From positions 1 to 18,406 of the forward strand of contig JASAON010001376.1 of the NCBI GenBank assembly GCA_030849065.1: DNA of 18,406 bases, written 5' to 3'. Every line of letters starts with the position of its first letter. The first letter of the stretch is position 1. This document shows, piece after piece, positions 9,301 to 16,306 of this stretch. This DNA comes from Jaenimonas drosophilae. Taxonomy: Eukaryota; Euglenozoa; Kinetoplastea; Trypanosomatida; Trypanosomatidae. A program made the translations under genes and the position numbers. The notes beneath the pieces are model-generated. The model did no database searches. It was not told where the DNA came from and saw nothing but the letters and a program-made list of their open reading frames with translations.

Positions 9301-9650
9301 CACGACGCAAGCTCCTCCTCCTCCTCCTCCCCCTGGCCCGCTGCAACAACATCCGGCGATGATGGCTGCATCAATTCACCCACGTCGAGGCCAACGCAGA
9401 GGTACGCCTCGGCGAGGTCATAATCATCACGCCGCTCCACAAGCTCCCACACAGCGGAAGCAGTTGTTGCTGCAGATTCCGAAGATTGAAACAGCTGAAT
9501 GCCAGAGCGAAGTGCCACCACGAGAACATCATCGGCCATCGTGAGGCTGCGGATGGCGGCATTGGGATAGGGCTCGAGACGAAGAACATGTGGTGTCGTG
9601 GCAGCAGCAGGAGGCGGCGATTGCCGACGAGCAAGGTGGTCGGCGTTCAT
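6378..9650 (-). CDS. Large protein with possible beta-propeller and C-terminal dysferlin (DysF)-like region
   Basis: 1090 aa from ATG 9648-9650; a longer frame begins only with TTG. Residues ~20-560 alternate short hydrophobic beta-like strands (DVLVVALRSGIQLFQ, HSISVLSTRAHFHV, PFAVSVDVSGCVVVMDVL, WMCWVVGTRTGVLMLAGT), suggesting a degenerate WD40-type propeller. Low-complexity inserts interrupt it: acidic 108-113, Ser/Thr/Pro 398-418, and seven Asp at 491-497. Residues 570-720 are Pro/Ser/Thr-rich and probably disordered. Residues ~932-1061 resemble DysF: LFQNQER, then ERWTRW, then WDRRYREW, GPWSYAAEWP, WW and VRRRAISRRR, close to the DysF-C pattern GW-x-Y-x-x-x-F(P)...W...VRRR-x-W-x-R. A charged helix ends the protein (1062-1090). 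DysF proteins include dysferlin, yeast Pex23/Pex30-type peroxins and TECPR1, which pairs propeller repeats with DysF. A membrane-contact, glycosome or autophagy role is speculative. Confidence 0.75.
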   Translation of the reverse strand: MNADHLARRQSPPPAAATTPHVLRLEPYPNAAIRSLTMADDVLVVALRSGIQLFQSSESAATTASAVWELVERRDDYDLAEAYLCVGLDVGELMQPSSPDVVAAGQGEEEEEELASCFKRFSRYFCVASAGLDSTTHSISVLSTRAHFHVRHELHDRRRVACIHFSMIATKPLQPKEARPFAVSVDVSGCVVVMDVLRGRSVRLTCAPPTFDEVLQHLRAHGFGGRSLREAGREEVEAYLLAALEHNSRDDDEHTFFLPDGVVPTAIRLTCPCWELCNKCNNVFVDANDGGERLMPLTLFISTTCSTTSTVAIRRVHFLWSSTRAVVLESSIIYSGCVPPHAGTGGGAGLALVAFHYAVGVPTTMWAANMGMRMQRYRACDGHAVGSPTKAVLHQSLSSTTPTTPPATSSASSTTEDDEKNNFFCRCIPIGRYAVRGHHTLTWMCWVVGTRTGVLMLAGTDGRARMEAGVAHDSKVDGTGSAELEAWLNHDDDDDDDNGSTPTPSTSKDTGEEQFTVLAELYRPPAVVAASTSSAWTEVLLHQGGRSVLVCVGNAKAILRLPLPLLTVAEADLASPTSSHAPPSPSASGVPPTPPQSSSNEASASMEKNASTGWGWSSAATTFARGWRGYLPNTPASPTWDIARPIASALVQFSSPTREAAAPPLPRMSVASNNTSITSLPEPATAVVAAPTTTSTQDTVEVEGAPASDVQERDEDDCVERICTKQHVRREIVQGPTRCLPNPDDTLSYLSTVLGSMSATVDPVALSSATSRVEKEDGWVIMQQREVEARRALAYEAQDSLRDMYRIYLSACVEPLQQSAATTMMCANLRSPSASPTTTTTAPPSRLSVPISRAMTRGMRAPRFMHELAMLRGRASAGQRRRWDLLAAVQTSSPAWMQRISDQHEREKCLFELADLRLRQAEELRHAGVAQLVRLFQNQERASTAVHGESAWVAVRGYAYEDESGAVADLERWTRWADGAVEKKWRWMTAEEAEDVDGGGATSVPQQRFLWDRRYREWCVGPWSYAAEWPADADEGGTSAVWWAEDLPSATVRRRAISRRRIELAVEAEHQRLRAKHLAESEALRKELDL
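6468..6857 (-). other. DysF-like region (residues ~932-1061 of the large protein)
   Basis: Segment with dense Trp/Arg spacing. Key residues: FQNQER (936-941), W951, W973, W976, W985, W987, W1011, W1018, G1021-W1023, Y1025, W1029, W1042-W1043, and the basic run RRRAISRRR at 1053-1061. The second half fits DysF-C best; the first half is a weaker DysF-N match (YENQR equals FQNQER). This is recognition by pattern only. Confidence 0.45.
8160..8180 (-). repeat. In-frame GAT repeat coding seven Asp
   Basis: Trinucleotide repeat (ATC on the plus strand) inside the large ORF, encoding D491-D497. The neighbouring region is also low-complexity, so length polymorphism without frame loss is likely. Confidence 0.9.
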
Positions 9651-9651
9651 G

Positions 9652-9702
9652 TCAAGAATCTCCAAAAATTGCAAATGAACCGCGTGACGTGTTCCCACAC
9701 AT
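9652..9702 (-). promoter_or_regulatory. Upstream ORF, 16 codons, ending one base before main ATG
   Basis: Within the predicted 5' UTR of the large protein, ATG at 9702-9700 opens a 16-residue frame (MCGNTSRGSFAIFGDS) that stops with TGA at 9654-9652, a single C before the main ATG at 9650. It is in a different frame from the main ORF. It could lower translation or allow reinitiation. Its being in the mRNA depends on the acceptor at 9766 being used. Confidence 0.5.
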
Positions 9703-9765
9703 CCGTAGACGATGAGTAGCGAGAGCACAGCGGTTGTGCCGCCTGGCAAGTCAGCCCTACTACTC

Positions 9766-9826
9766 CTGCATCAGATAGAAGCGGAAACAACAACAACAAC
9801 ACAAAGAGATGTGAAGGGGGAAAATG
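9766..9826 (-). promoter_or_regulatory. Trans-splice acceptor of the large DysF-like gene
   Basis: The minus strand shows TTTTCCCCCTTCACATCTCT, then TTG repeats and TTTCCGCTTCTATCTGATG, with AG at 9767-9766 (GATGCAG). The 5' UTR is then 115 bases (9765-9651). The tract is long and AG-free, making this one of the clearest acceptors in the window. Confidence 0.65.
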
Positions 9827-9860
9827 CAAGGACGGGTGCAGATGATGGCGCACTATCATA

Positions 9861-9878
9861 CACACACACACACACACA
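9861..9878. repeat. (CA)9 dinucleotide microsatellite
   Basis: Uninterrupted CA repeat in the spacer; TG on the coding strand, in the 3' UTR of the smaller calpain gene. Confidence 0.95.
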
Positions 9879-10122
9879 TGCATCGAGATGTTATGCTATC
9901 GATTGAGTTCCAGAGAAGCTATCTCCAAAAAGGAGTAAATCAAGAAGGACACCACAACAAAAGCGGTGTAGCGGCGTTGAGAGGCACGGCGTGGAGAGGG
10001 GCAGTAGTATAGCAGCCCTCACCCCCACACACGTACAACCAAACGAACAGTAAGAAATATAAAGCAGAGCGTATGAAGTGGGCAGTAGCAGCTGAGATGG
10101 CCGTCTGTTGCGTTGCTGACGT

Positions 10123-10132
10123 CCCCCCCCCC
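10123..10132 (-). repeat. Ten-base G run overlapping the calpain stop codon
   Basis: Ten C on the plus strand; on the mRNA the TAG stop runs directly into nine further G. Homopolymers this long are prone to length change, but here the change would fall after the stop. Confidence 0.9.
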
Positions 10133-12480
10133 TACTCCACCACGCCGAACTCCATCAGCCGATCATCCTTTATCTCGCTCCCGACGCAGTCCATCGGCTG
10201 ACGCACCGATCTCACCTGGTACTCCGCCGCTGTATCAGACATGGTCGCTGATGGGATGAAGCTGGGGTGGTTCTGCAGCGCCTTACACTCACGTGAGATC
10301 TTCTTGAACTCCACCACGATGCCGTTGCCCACGTAAGTGTCGGGGAGCAGACCAAGAATGTAGGGCTTCGTAACAGACGTGTTGTGTATACGAGGGATGA
10401 CGTAGTAGGGGCTGTGCTCTGGACGGAAGGTGGTGCGTAGTGCCACCTCCCGGGAGAAATTGAAGGCCAGCCGTTTGTCGGGCTTCTCCACCAAGGAAGT
10501 ACTCGTGGCCTCGAGGCGCGCCTTGCGTCCGTCTTGGCGGTAGACGGTGAGGAGGATGGCATCGTACTCCAGGTTGGGGCCGTCGCGCTCATCCTCTTGT
10601 GCAAGGGTAAGGAAGGCCATGGTGGGGTGCGAAACGTGGATCTCGAGCACCACGGAAGGAAGTACCCGATCGAACTCACCACGAATGCGGTAGTCGTACC
10701 AGGGCTCACGAATATGGCAGCAGCCACCGCCACAGAACATTTGCAGCGCCGTTTGCCAATCCATCCAGAAAGTGCCATCCAAGTCGGACGGCTCCCCACC
10801 AGCGGCGTAGCAAGCGTCCTTCACGGCAGCAAACGTGGCCCAGCGGCGGTCCGACTTGCCCCAGGCGCCATCCCACTCCGCACCCGTTCCCCACGGGTTC
10901 CTCAGTCGCAGCAAACGTAAATCGAGCTCACCGAAGCTCTGCACGTCAATGACGCTGTAGCCGTGATGAAGCTTCAGACCCCTGGCCTGATAGTTGGCCT
11001 CCATCTCACTCGTCGGGGCACTTGTGGCGGGTTGAGCATTGCTGAGGGAGTCCGCCCCGTTCGAGGGGGTACAAAGAAGCTGCAGGTACTTGTGCTTGTG
11101 GTAGGACTGCATCTCGTCAAAGAGGGCGGTGCTGCCATCTTCACGGGCCTCACTCCACATGCGGTCGAAGCGAGAGATGGGGAATCCCGTAAATTCCGTC
11201 AAGGGCTCGAGGGCATCTCCGCTGGCAATGTTGGCGTAGCTGCCGTGCACCTTGGCATAGGCCTTCTCCAGCAGCGGCACCCACAGACGCCGGAGATCGG
11301 TGCCGCAGACGGCGTACTCGGGTCCGTCGCGCGTTGATGGAAAATAGTCGTCGAGCAGAATTGGCAGCCACCAGCCGTTGAAGTTCAGGGTGATCCAGTA
11401 GGCCCCGAGCGCACGCTCCGTCTTGCCGCTGGCGGCACTGATGGGATGGCGGAAGAGGTCCTGCAGCAGCATCTTGCGTTCTGCGAGGAGTGCCAATGCC
11501 GAAACGAGGTAGGCATCCCCAATGGATCCTTGCGACACCTGCGAGGGATAAACATCGCGACGGAAGATGCGCACCTCCTTTTGCTGGCTCTCATGGATCC
11601 ACGTACTCGGACGGTGCCATGGGAGGAAGCGAGGAAGATAGAGGTCCAAGTCAGGGCGGTAGAGGGAGTAGTCGCAGGGCCGGAAGTCGGCATCCACGTA
11701 AAGGTGGCGGTGGCTCTCACAGTAAGTAAGTACCATCTCTTCATCCAGTTGCTGATCACGTACACAAAGGGCGGCGGCGATGTCGGAGAGCTCGTCCGCC
11801 ACATGGTCGTTGACCTCACCGTAGAGCGCAACCCGCACATCGTCATTGAGAGGCACCGCCTTGGCGCTCAGTCGGAACTTGCCTGCCTTGGCACGAATGA
11901 GCTCCGTTGTTTCGCCAGGGTAGACAACCCGTGAGGCGCAGAACTCCGTGTTGCTCATGACGTAAATCTCGGCACGTTCGTTGAGTTCAACCGGGGAAAG
12001 GGCGAGGAAAGGCAGCCGCACGTGCATTTCGTACTTGTCCGAGTCGTTATAAAAGCACACGGCCCCATCTGGGCAGGCAATCTGGAAGAGGTGGCCGCAG
12101 CTGAAAACGGGACGAGCCTCGCCTACAACCGTTGGGCCGCCAAGCTTGTAGGCAAAGGTCGTGGAGGCACCCCGCATCTCCACGCACACCTTGGCAGGGA
12201 CGTTGGCCATCATCGTATCGATGGTTTGGTCCTCGAACTCATCGCACTCCTCATCATTCTTGTAGGGAGGGGGTAAATCGCGTCGAGGGGCTACATAGCG
12301 TCGGCCCTGCTCTGCCTCCTCCTGATAGGTGCGCATCATTGCCAAATCCTCCACGCTGCGCGGGAGAAGATCGGGTAGGGGCGAGCGAGAACGCACCGGG
12401 TGCATCTCGTCCGCCTCCTCTGCTGCCGTTCGACGGGTAGGGAGGGGCATCATCATGCCATCTCGGGCCACCTCCGTCAT
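10132..12480 (-). CDS. Calpain-like protein (family C2), catalytic Cys replaced by Ala
   Basis: 782 aa from ATG 12478-12480; the upstream extension begins at TTG. Residues 1-95 are variable and Pro/Glu-rich, without the MGC acylation start seen in some kinetoplastid calpains. Residues ~112-222 form the DUF1935/domain IK module (PVFSCGHLFQIACPDGAVCFYND, key FSCGHLF and CFYND). The calpain core spans ~255-590: QGSIGDAYLVSALALLAE (317-334) replaces the usual GDCW with GDAY, so the nucleophile is A323 (codon GCC, 11512-11514). H506 in HHGYSV and N528 in RNPWG are kept, as is WMDW. Residues ~595-735 resemble calpain domain III (C2-like beta sandwich). Proteolysis by the classical mechanism is not possible. 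Kinetoplastid relatives such as CAP5.5 are cytoskeletal/cortical scaffolds, so a structural role is likely. Paralogue of its upstream neighbour. Confidence 0.94.
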   Translation of the reverse strand: MTEVARDGMMMPLPTRRTAAEEADEMHPVRSRSPLPDLLPRSVEDLAMMRTYQEEAEQGRRYVAPRRDLPPPYKNDEECDEFEDQTIDTMMANVPAKVCVEMRGASTTFAYKLGGPTVVGEARPVFSCGHLFQIACPDGAVCFYNDSDKYEMHVRLPFLALSPVELNERAEIYVMSNTEFCASRVVYPGETTELIRAKAGKFRLSAKAVPLNDDVRVALYGEVNDHVADELSDIAAALCVRDQQLDEEMVLTYCESHRHLYVDADFRPCDYSLYRPDLDLYLPRFLPWHRPSTWIHESQQKEVRIFRRDVYPSQVSQGSIGDAYLVSALALLAERKMLLQDLFRHPISAASGKTERALGAYWITLNFNGWWLPILLDDYFPSTRDGPEYAVCGTDLRRLWVPLLEKAYAKVHGSYANIASGDALEPLTEFTGFPISRFDRMWSEAREDGSTALFDEMQSYHKHKYLQLLCTPSNGADSLSNAQPATSAPTSEMEANYQARGLKLHHGYSVIDVQSFGELDLRLLRLRNPWGTGAEWDGAWGKSDRRWATFAAVKDACYAAGGEPSDLDGTFWMDWQTALQMFCGGGCCHIREPWYDYRIRGEFDRVLPSVVLEIHVSHPTMAFLTLAQEDERDGPNLEYDAILLTVYRQDGRKARLEATSTSLVEKPDKRLAFNFSREVALRTTFRPEHSPYYVIPRIHNTSVTKPYILGLLPDTYVGNGIVVEFKKISRECKALQNHPSFIPSATMSDTAAEYQVRSVRQPMDCVGSEIKDDRLMEFGVVE

Positions 12481-12496
12481 TTTGGTATATGTGAAT

Positions 12497-12575
12497 CTGA
12501 ATGTGAAACCGAAGAAGCCTTGTAGCACCAACAACAAGCAAGGAGCATGATGAGGATGATGATGGAAAACACAAT
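12497..12575 (-). promoter_or_regulatory. Trans-splice acceptor region of smaller calpain
   Basis: Minus-strand tract TTTTCCATCATCATCCTCATCATGCTCCTTGCTTG leads to AG at 12520-12519 (CTACAAG), giving a 38-base 5' UTR. A second pyrimidine stretch and AG at 12498-12497 (CACATTCAG) would give 16 bases. Both leave the ATG at 12480 as first start. Confidence 0.6.
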
Positions 12576-12905
12576 CAAACCGCTCCACTCTCAAAACGAA
12601 TAGACTAGTTCATGCGGTTGAAGCAGATTCATGAAGATCTCATGAGATATGTTGGCGCAGCTCAGCTCCAGCCGTGCCGAATCAACGACGGAATGCGAAG
12701 ATGGCTGGCCGTCTGCCATGGCCAGTGCCAGCATCACGATTGTTACATATACCACAGTGGATGGGAAACACAACCCTCCACACCAATATTTTTTTTTGGA
12801 CGAGAGCGCGATGGGCGTGTTCGTCACCAGCCATCAGCCACTATGGTCAGTCCCGCTACCGACCACAAACTCTCTCACAACACCAATAGCACATGAGAAA
12901 AGGTC

Positions 12906-12928
12906 TGTGGAGATCCGCTGGATCCACA
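12906..12928. repeat. Bulged inverted repeat
   Basis: TGTGGA-(GA)-TCC, spacer GCT, then GGATCCACA: nine pairs with a two-base bulge. It lies in the 3' UTR or spacer between the calpain genes. Significance uncertain. Confidence 0.55.
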
Positions 12929-13183
12929 ACAGCCGCTGGCATCCCTGTAGGAAGAGAGAGTTCGATCAGTTTCAACGACAAACGCCACACCACACTCACT
13001 CAGCAGCCAACATACAACAGCAACGACAAAAAAAACCCTCATCCGTCAAACATAGGGAAAAAAAAAGAAAAAGAAACACGTACGACGGAAGTTATCAGAA
13101 GAACCAAGGAAAGTCGCGGTTTGGTGCTGGCGACCCACACCAAGGCTACTTCTCACTCATCATGCACTCCCGACAACACTGAA

Positions 13184-13208
13184 GACACACACACTCACAC
13201 ACACACAG
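13184..13208. repeat. CA-rich microsatellite
   Basis: CA repeat broken by a single T; located in the 3' UTR of the larger calpain, about 80 bases after its stop. Confidence 0.85.
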
Positions 13209-13288
13209 GTATACAGACATGTACCGTAGTCCGCTATACATCATGCAAGAATCAGGCACGGTACGTGCAGGTTAGGCCACATCATGCA

Positions 13289-16048
13289 TCAGTTGCATGG
13301 AGAAGTCGGCGAGGTGAGGTGGTGGCGCGAGGAGGTGCCTGACCACGTATGCACCACACCACCAACCTGCCGTATTTGGTACGTGGAGCTCACTCGCTCG
13401 GCATCCCGAGGGCTGTTAAAGCGCCGTTTGTTCTGCATCACGGGGCAGTCAGTGTCAAGACGGACGAAGCGCACCTCCAACGCGCCATCATCGAAGGAGC
13501 AGTTGGGCAGCAGGCCCAGAGTGTAGTCCTTGGACACATCGCCATGAACGCGTGGGACAAGGTAGTAGGGAAGCTCTCGCGGCCGGAAGTTGTAAAGCAC
13601 AGCCACATCGCGGGCGTGGAGATAGATGGATTTTTCACTTCCCTCATCAGGGTTGATGGAGCTCCCGCACTCGACCAAGTGCTGCGACGGGGCCTCCTCA
13701 CTCGCCGCGACCCTGCCAGGCCTGCACACTGTCAGCATGAGCGCGGCGAGAGAATGATTCACGTCCTCAACGGACGTACCCCGCGAATCCTGTTGCGAGA
13801 GCACCGCGTAGGCCTCTACAGGACGAGAGACAAGCACTTCCATTACCACGGTTGGCTGGCCACGTTCGAAGCGGCCCTTCACGCGGAGGTCCTCCCCACT
13901 GAAGCGCGTGTGGCACACCCCACCCCCATCGAAGAGCTCCACCGCCTCAGCCCAGTCGAGCCAAATACCTTCCTCAAAGCCACAACCAGCGCCGACGTCG
14001 TTGGTGCCACGTTGAATGCGGCATCGGCGTGCGAGCTCCGGCTGCTGCCGCCAACGGATGCTCTCCAGGCACCACCTGCCATCCCATCCAGAGATGATGG
14101 TCGGGCAGCGTAGTTGGATAAGATGAAAGCCACCTTGCCGAACAATGTCGAGGACGTAGTAGGTCATGCCGTACGTGAAGCCCATGTCAAGGGCCTTGCT
14201 GGAGGTAGGGCCACTTTCTGGCATGCTGAGGCAGACGATGTAGCCCTGGTTGAAGTAGCCCTCGAGCTCCGTGAGGAGCTTCAGCCCGCCACGATCGGCA
14301 CCGGAATCCAGGGCCGACCACGCATCATCAAAACGGTGTGTGGGGCAGCCGGTGAAGTCGTAGAGCGCATCGAGCGGGTCGCCCCCCTGAATGGCGGAGT
14401 AGCTGCCGTGCACCTTGGCATAAGCCTTCTGCAGCAGCGGGTACCACAACTTTCGTAGATCATTTTCGGAGCGGCCAAAGTCTGGTCCCGCGCGAGAGGC
14501 GGGGAGGAAGTCGTCGAGCATCAAACCGTGCCACCAACCTCCATAGCCAATCGATACGCGGTAGGCATGCGTGAGACGCTCACAGAGGCCCATCTGAGCT
14601 GAGGTTGGGTGCCGAAACAGCTCGCGCACGAGCATCGGGAACTCTGCGAGGATGCTCGCCGCACTGCACAGGTAGAGATCCGATCCATAACCAGGTGATG
14701 GATCTGTGGGCAGCACCTGGCCGCAAAAGAGGCGTGTTTGACTGCTCTCGGTTGGGGGAAGATAGCCCTTGGGTCTGCGCCACGTCGTGGGGGGTAGGAA
14801 GTGCGTATCGATGCCATGGCGGAAGAGAGAAGAGCTTCGTGGCGGGAAGTCGGGGTCGATGTAGTACTTGCAGCCCTCACGGTTGGTGTTGATGTCGTCG
14901 GGGTGAAGGACGTGGAAACGCACCTTCACCGAGGCCGCCTCCGCCTCATTACTGCGTTGGCATACGGCCACGATCTTCTCCGAGAGGGTGAGTGTCGTGG
15001 TGGGAGATGGGGGTAGCTCATCTGCCTCGGCAATGAGATTTTGGAGCTCCTCCTCCAGAATGCTCAGTTGGCGATCAACGACGCGATTCGGAACGCTCGC
15101 GTTGGTGATGGGCTCCGCCACGGACAGATTTTTTGGAATGCGCGCATCTCCAAAAACGAGGATCTCCGTCTTCAGGGGAAACACCACCACCTCCGCCTCC
15201 AACTCGCCCGAGGGCAGTCGAGTGAGGGTGGCGCGAGGGCCCGTGGCGAGAACCGACCCCGCCCCGAAGCGATAGCGTGCCCGCATGACATGACGTACAC
15301 TGTCGTTGTAGAAGGCCCACACCCCTTCTTCAGTAATGTTGCGGAAGAGGAAGCCCTGCTTCAATACACATCGGAAGTTTCCCGGGGCGTCTGGCTCACC
15401 GTAGCGGAACACGGCAGGTGCCGGGGTTGAGCTCGTCGTTGTGATGGCCGTCGAGGAGGCGCCGAGGCCCGTGGCGGTGCCTGGCCGTGAGGGTGGAAGC
15501 TGCTGCTGCTGCCGACGTGAGAAGTCTCTGAAGCGGCAGGGTGGGGTGGGGGAGAACCACATATCGTTAAACTCATCCACCTCCTCGTCAATGAACTCCC
15601 CCTTTGGGTCGCTCCGTTGGAAGGAGGGTCGTTGTGGCGAGCCCCCATCACTTTCACGTTGTGAGCTCGGTGATTGTGGGCTACAGATGTTGCCCGCCTG
15701 CACAAGCCTACGTTTGTTGTGTTTGCTGTGGCTTAGTGAAATCCACTGCCGCCAAAGTGCCTGCTGCTCACTGCGGAGCTGCTCGCACTCCATCTCAAGC
15801 GCCACCTGAGTCCGTCGTTGGCTGGCGCGGTAGTTAAGAAACCTCTCGAGGAGGTGAAGGGTGGGTGGGTGGCGTAGCCCCGTGGCCGCAGTCGTGAGGC
15901 GTTGCCAGTCGTTGAGCTCATCTCGATCCACCACCTCCACCTCGGCCTCCTCGGCTTGGTCGGAGAGCGCCTGGCTGCTGATAGAGTGCCTCCATCGGTC
16001 CATCCCGAGGGGAGAGCCTAAAAGACCCTCCATGAGCGGATATGCCAT
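13289..16048 (-). CDS. Calpain-like protein (family C2), all three catalytic residues lost
   Basis: 919 aa from ATG 16046-16048; in-frame ATGs also at residues 6 and 16. Residues 1-212 are a unique extension: a helical, Glu/Arg/Gln-rich stretch (~65-115, possible coiled coil), then Ser/Pro/Gln-rich disorder. Residues ~214-310 are the DUF1935/domain IK module (LKQGFLFRN, VWAFYNDS). The calpain-like core runs ~395-712: GSDLYLCSAASILAE (455-469) puts L458 at the Cys site, GMTYYVLDI puts M628 at the His site, and LRCPTIISGWDG puts C648 at the Asn site. The fold markers survive: GGWWHGLMLDDFLP, WYPLLQKAYAKVHGSY, WLDWAEAV. Domain III-like sequence follows at ~725-868 (PYYLVPRVHG, YTLGLLP). Hence a pseudoenzyme, probably a scaffold at the cortex or cytoskeleton. 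Upstream partner in a tandem pair; DNA identity is locally high with the smaller gene. Confidence 0.93.
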   Translation of the reverse strand: MAYPLMEGLLGSPLGMDRWRHSISSQALSDQAEEAEVEVVDRDELNDWQRLTTAATGLRHPPTLHLLERFLNYRASQRRTQVALEMECEQLRSEQQALWRQWISLSHSKHNKRRLVQAGNICSPQSPSSQRESDGGSPQRPSFQRSDPKGEFIDEEVDEFNDMWFSPTPPCRFRDFSRRQQQQLPPSRPGTATGLGASSTAITTTSSTPAPAVFRYGEPDAPGNFRCVLKQGFLFRNITEEGVWAFYNDSVRHVMRARYRFGAGSVLATGPRATLTRLPSGELEAEVVVFPLKTEILVFGDARIPKNLSVAEPITNASVPNRVVDRQLSILEEELQNLIAEADELPPSPTTTLTLSEKIVAVCQRSNEAEAASVKVRFHVLHPDDINTNREGCKYYIDPDFPPRSSSLFRHGIDTHFLPPTTWRRPKGYLPPTESSQTRLFCGQVLPTDPSPGYGSDLYLCSAASILAEFPMLVRELFRHPTSAQMGLCERLTHAYRVSIGYGGWWHGLMLDDFLPASRAGPDFGRSENDLRKLWYPLLQKAYAKVHGSYSAIQGGDPLDALYDFTGCPTHRFDDAWSALDSGADRGGLKLLTELEGYFNQGYIVCLSMPESGPTSSKALDMGFTYGMTYYVLDIVRQGGFHLIQLRCPTIISGWDGRWCLESIRWRQQPELARRCRIQRGTNDVGAGCGFEEGIWLDWAEAVELFDGGGVCHTRFSGEDLRVKGRFERGQPTVVMEVLVSRPVEAYAVLSQQDSRGTSVEDVNHSLAALMLTVCRPGRVAASEEAPSQHLVECGSSINPDEGSEKSIYLHARDVAVLYNFRPRELPYYLVPRVHGDVSKDYTLGLLPNCSFDDGALEVRFVRLDTDCPVMQNKRRFNSPRDAERVSSTYQIRQVGGVVHTWSGTSSRHHLTSPTSPCN

Positions 16049-16084
16049 GTAGAGGGTGTGGGTTGTAGTTGTGTGTTAGTGATG

Positions 16085-16122
16085 AAAAAAAAAAAAGCCA
16101 CAGGCACACACACACACACACA
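16085..16122. repeat. A12 homopolymer followed by (CA)9
   Basis: A12 at 16085-16096 and (CA)9 at 16105-16122. On the coding strand these are (TG)9 and T12 inside the AG-free leader of the larger calpain. Confidence 0.92.
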
Positions 16123-16254
16123 ATCAAACAACGGAGAAATAAGGGAAGGGTAGGAAGTGAAGGTACGGCGTATGTTGTGTTTTGTGTGTTTGTGTGTGGG
16201 TGTGTGAGTGTGCAAAAGTTAGGGAAGACCCAAAGAAGGGGGAGTGACTCGCAG

Positions 16255-16306
16255 CTGAGGCCCCCAATGGCACGAAAGGAACAAGAAAAAAAAACAGATA
16301 AAAGAG
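16255..16306 (-). promoter_or_regulatory. Trans-splice acceptor of larger calpain
   Basis: The minus strand shows CTCTTTTATCTGTTTTTTTT, then TCTTGTTCCTTTCGTGCC, with AG at 16256-16255 (GCCTCAG). The 5' UTR would be 206 bases with no ATG, leaving ATG 16048 as start. A competing AG lies in codon 7 of the ORF (16029-16028), after another pyrimidine-rich, AG-free run. Confidence 0.6.

Larger units (their letters stand above)
9651..10131 (-). other. Spacer between smaller calpain and DysF-like gene
   Basis: No gene in these 481 bases apart from a 16-codon uORF (separate entry). Contents on the minus strand: a G run directly after the calpain stop, A/C-rich 3' UTR sequence, a (TG)9 repeat complementary to the CA repeat at 9861-9878, then a pyrimidine tract and acceptor AG. 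Confidence 0.7.
12481..13288 (-). other. Spacer between the two calpain genes
   Basis: 808 bases without a credible gene. On the minus strand it contains the 3' UTR of the larger calpain with T-rich tracts (complements of A runs at 13028-13035 and 13058-13070), CA/TG microsatellite sequence at 13184-13208, a bulged inverted repeat at 12906-12928, a T/A homopolymer near 12789-12797, and the acceptor of the smaller calpain. Plus-strand open frames here lack any family feature. Confidence 0.7.

Noticed and set aside
9651..9749. 33-residue hydrophobic N-terminal extension of the large protein, resembling a signal peptide
   Set aside because: The frame opens at TTG, not ATG, directly after an in-frame TGA. 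The first ATG is at 9650, so the hydrophobic stretch is most likely 5' UTR.
12481..12594. N-terminal extension of the smaller calpain
   Set aside because: It begins with TTG and crosses the predicted splice acceptor at 12519; the first ATG is at 12480.
12649..13182. 177-codon plus-strand frame in the calpain spacer
   Set aside because: Wrong strand for the unit, low-complexity Lys/Gln/His content, no domain, no conserved context.
10200..16048. Active calcium-dependent protease function for the calpain pair
   Set aside because: Both lack the catalytic Cys and neither shows a penta-EF-hand domain.
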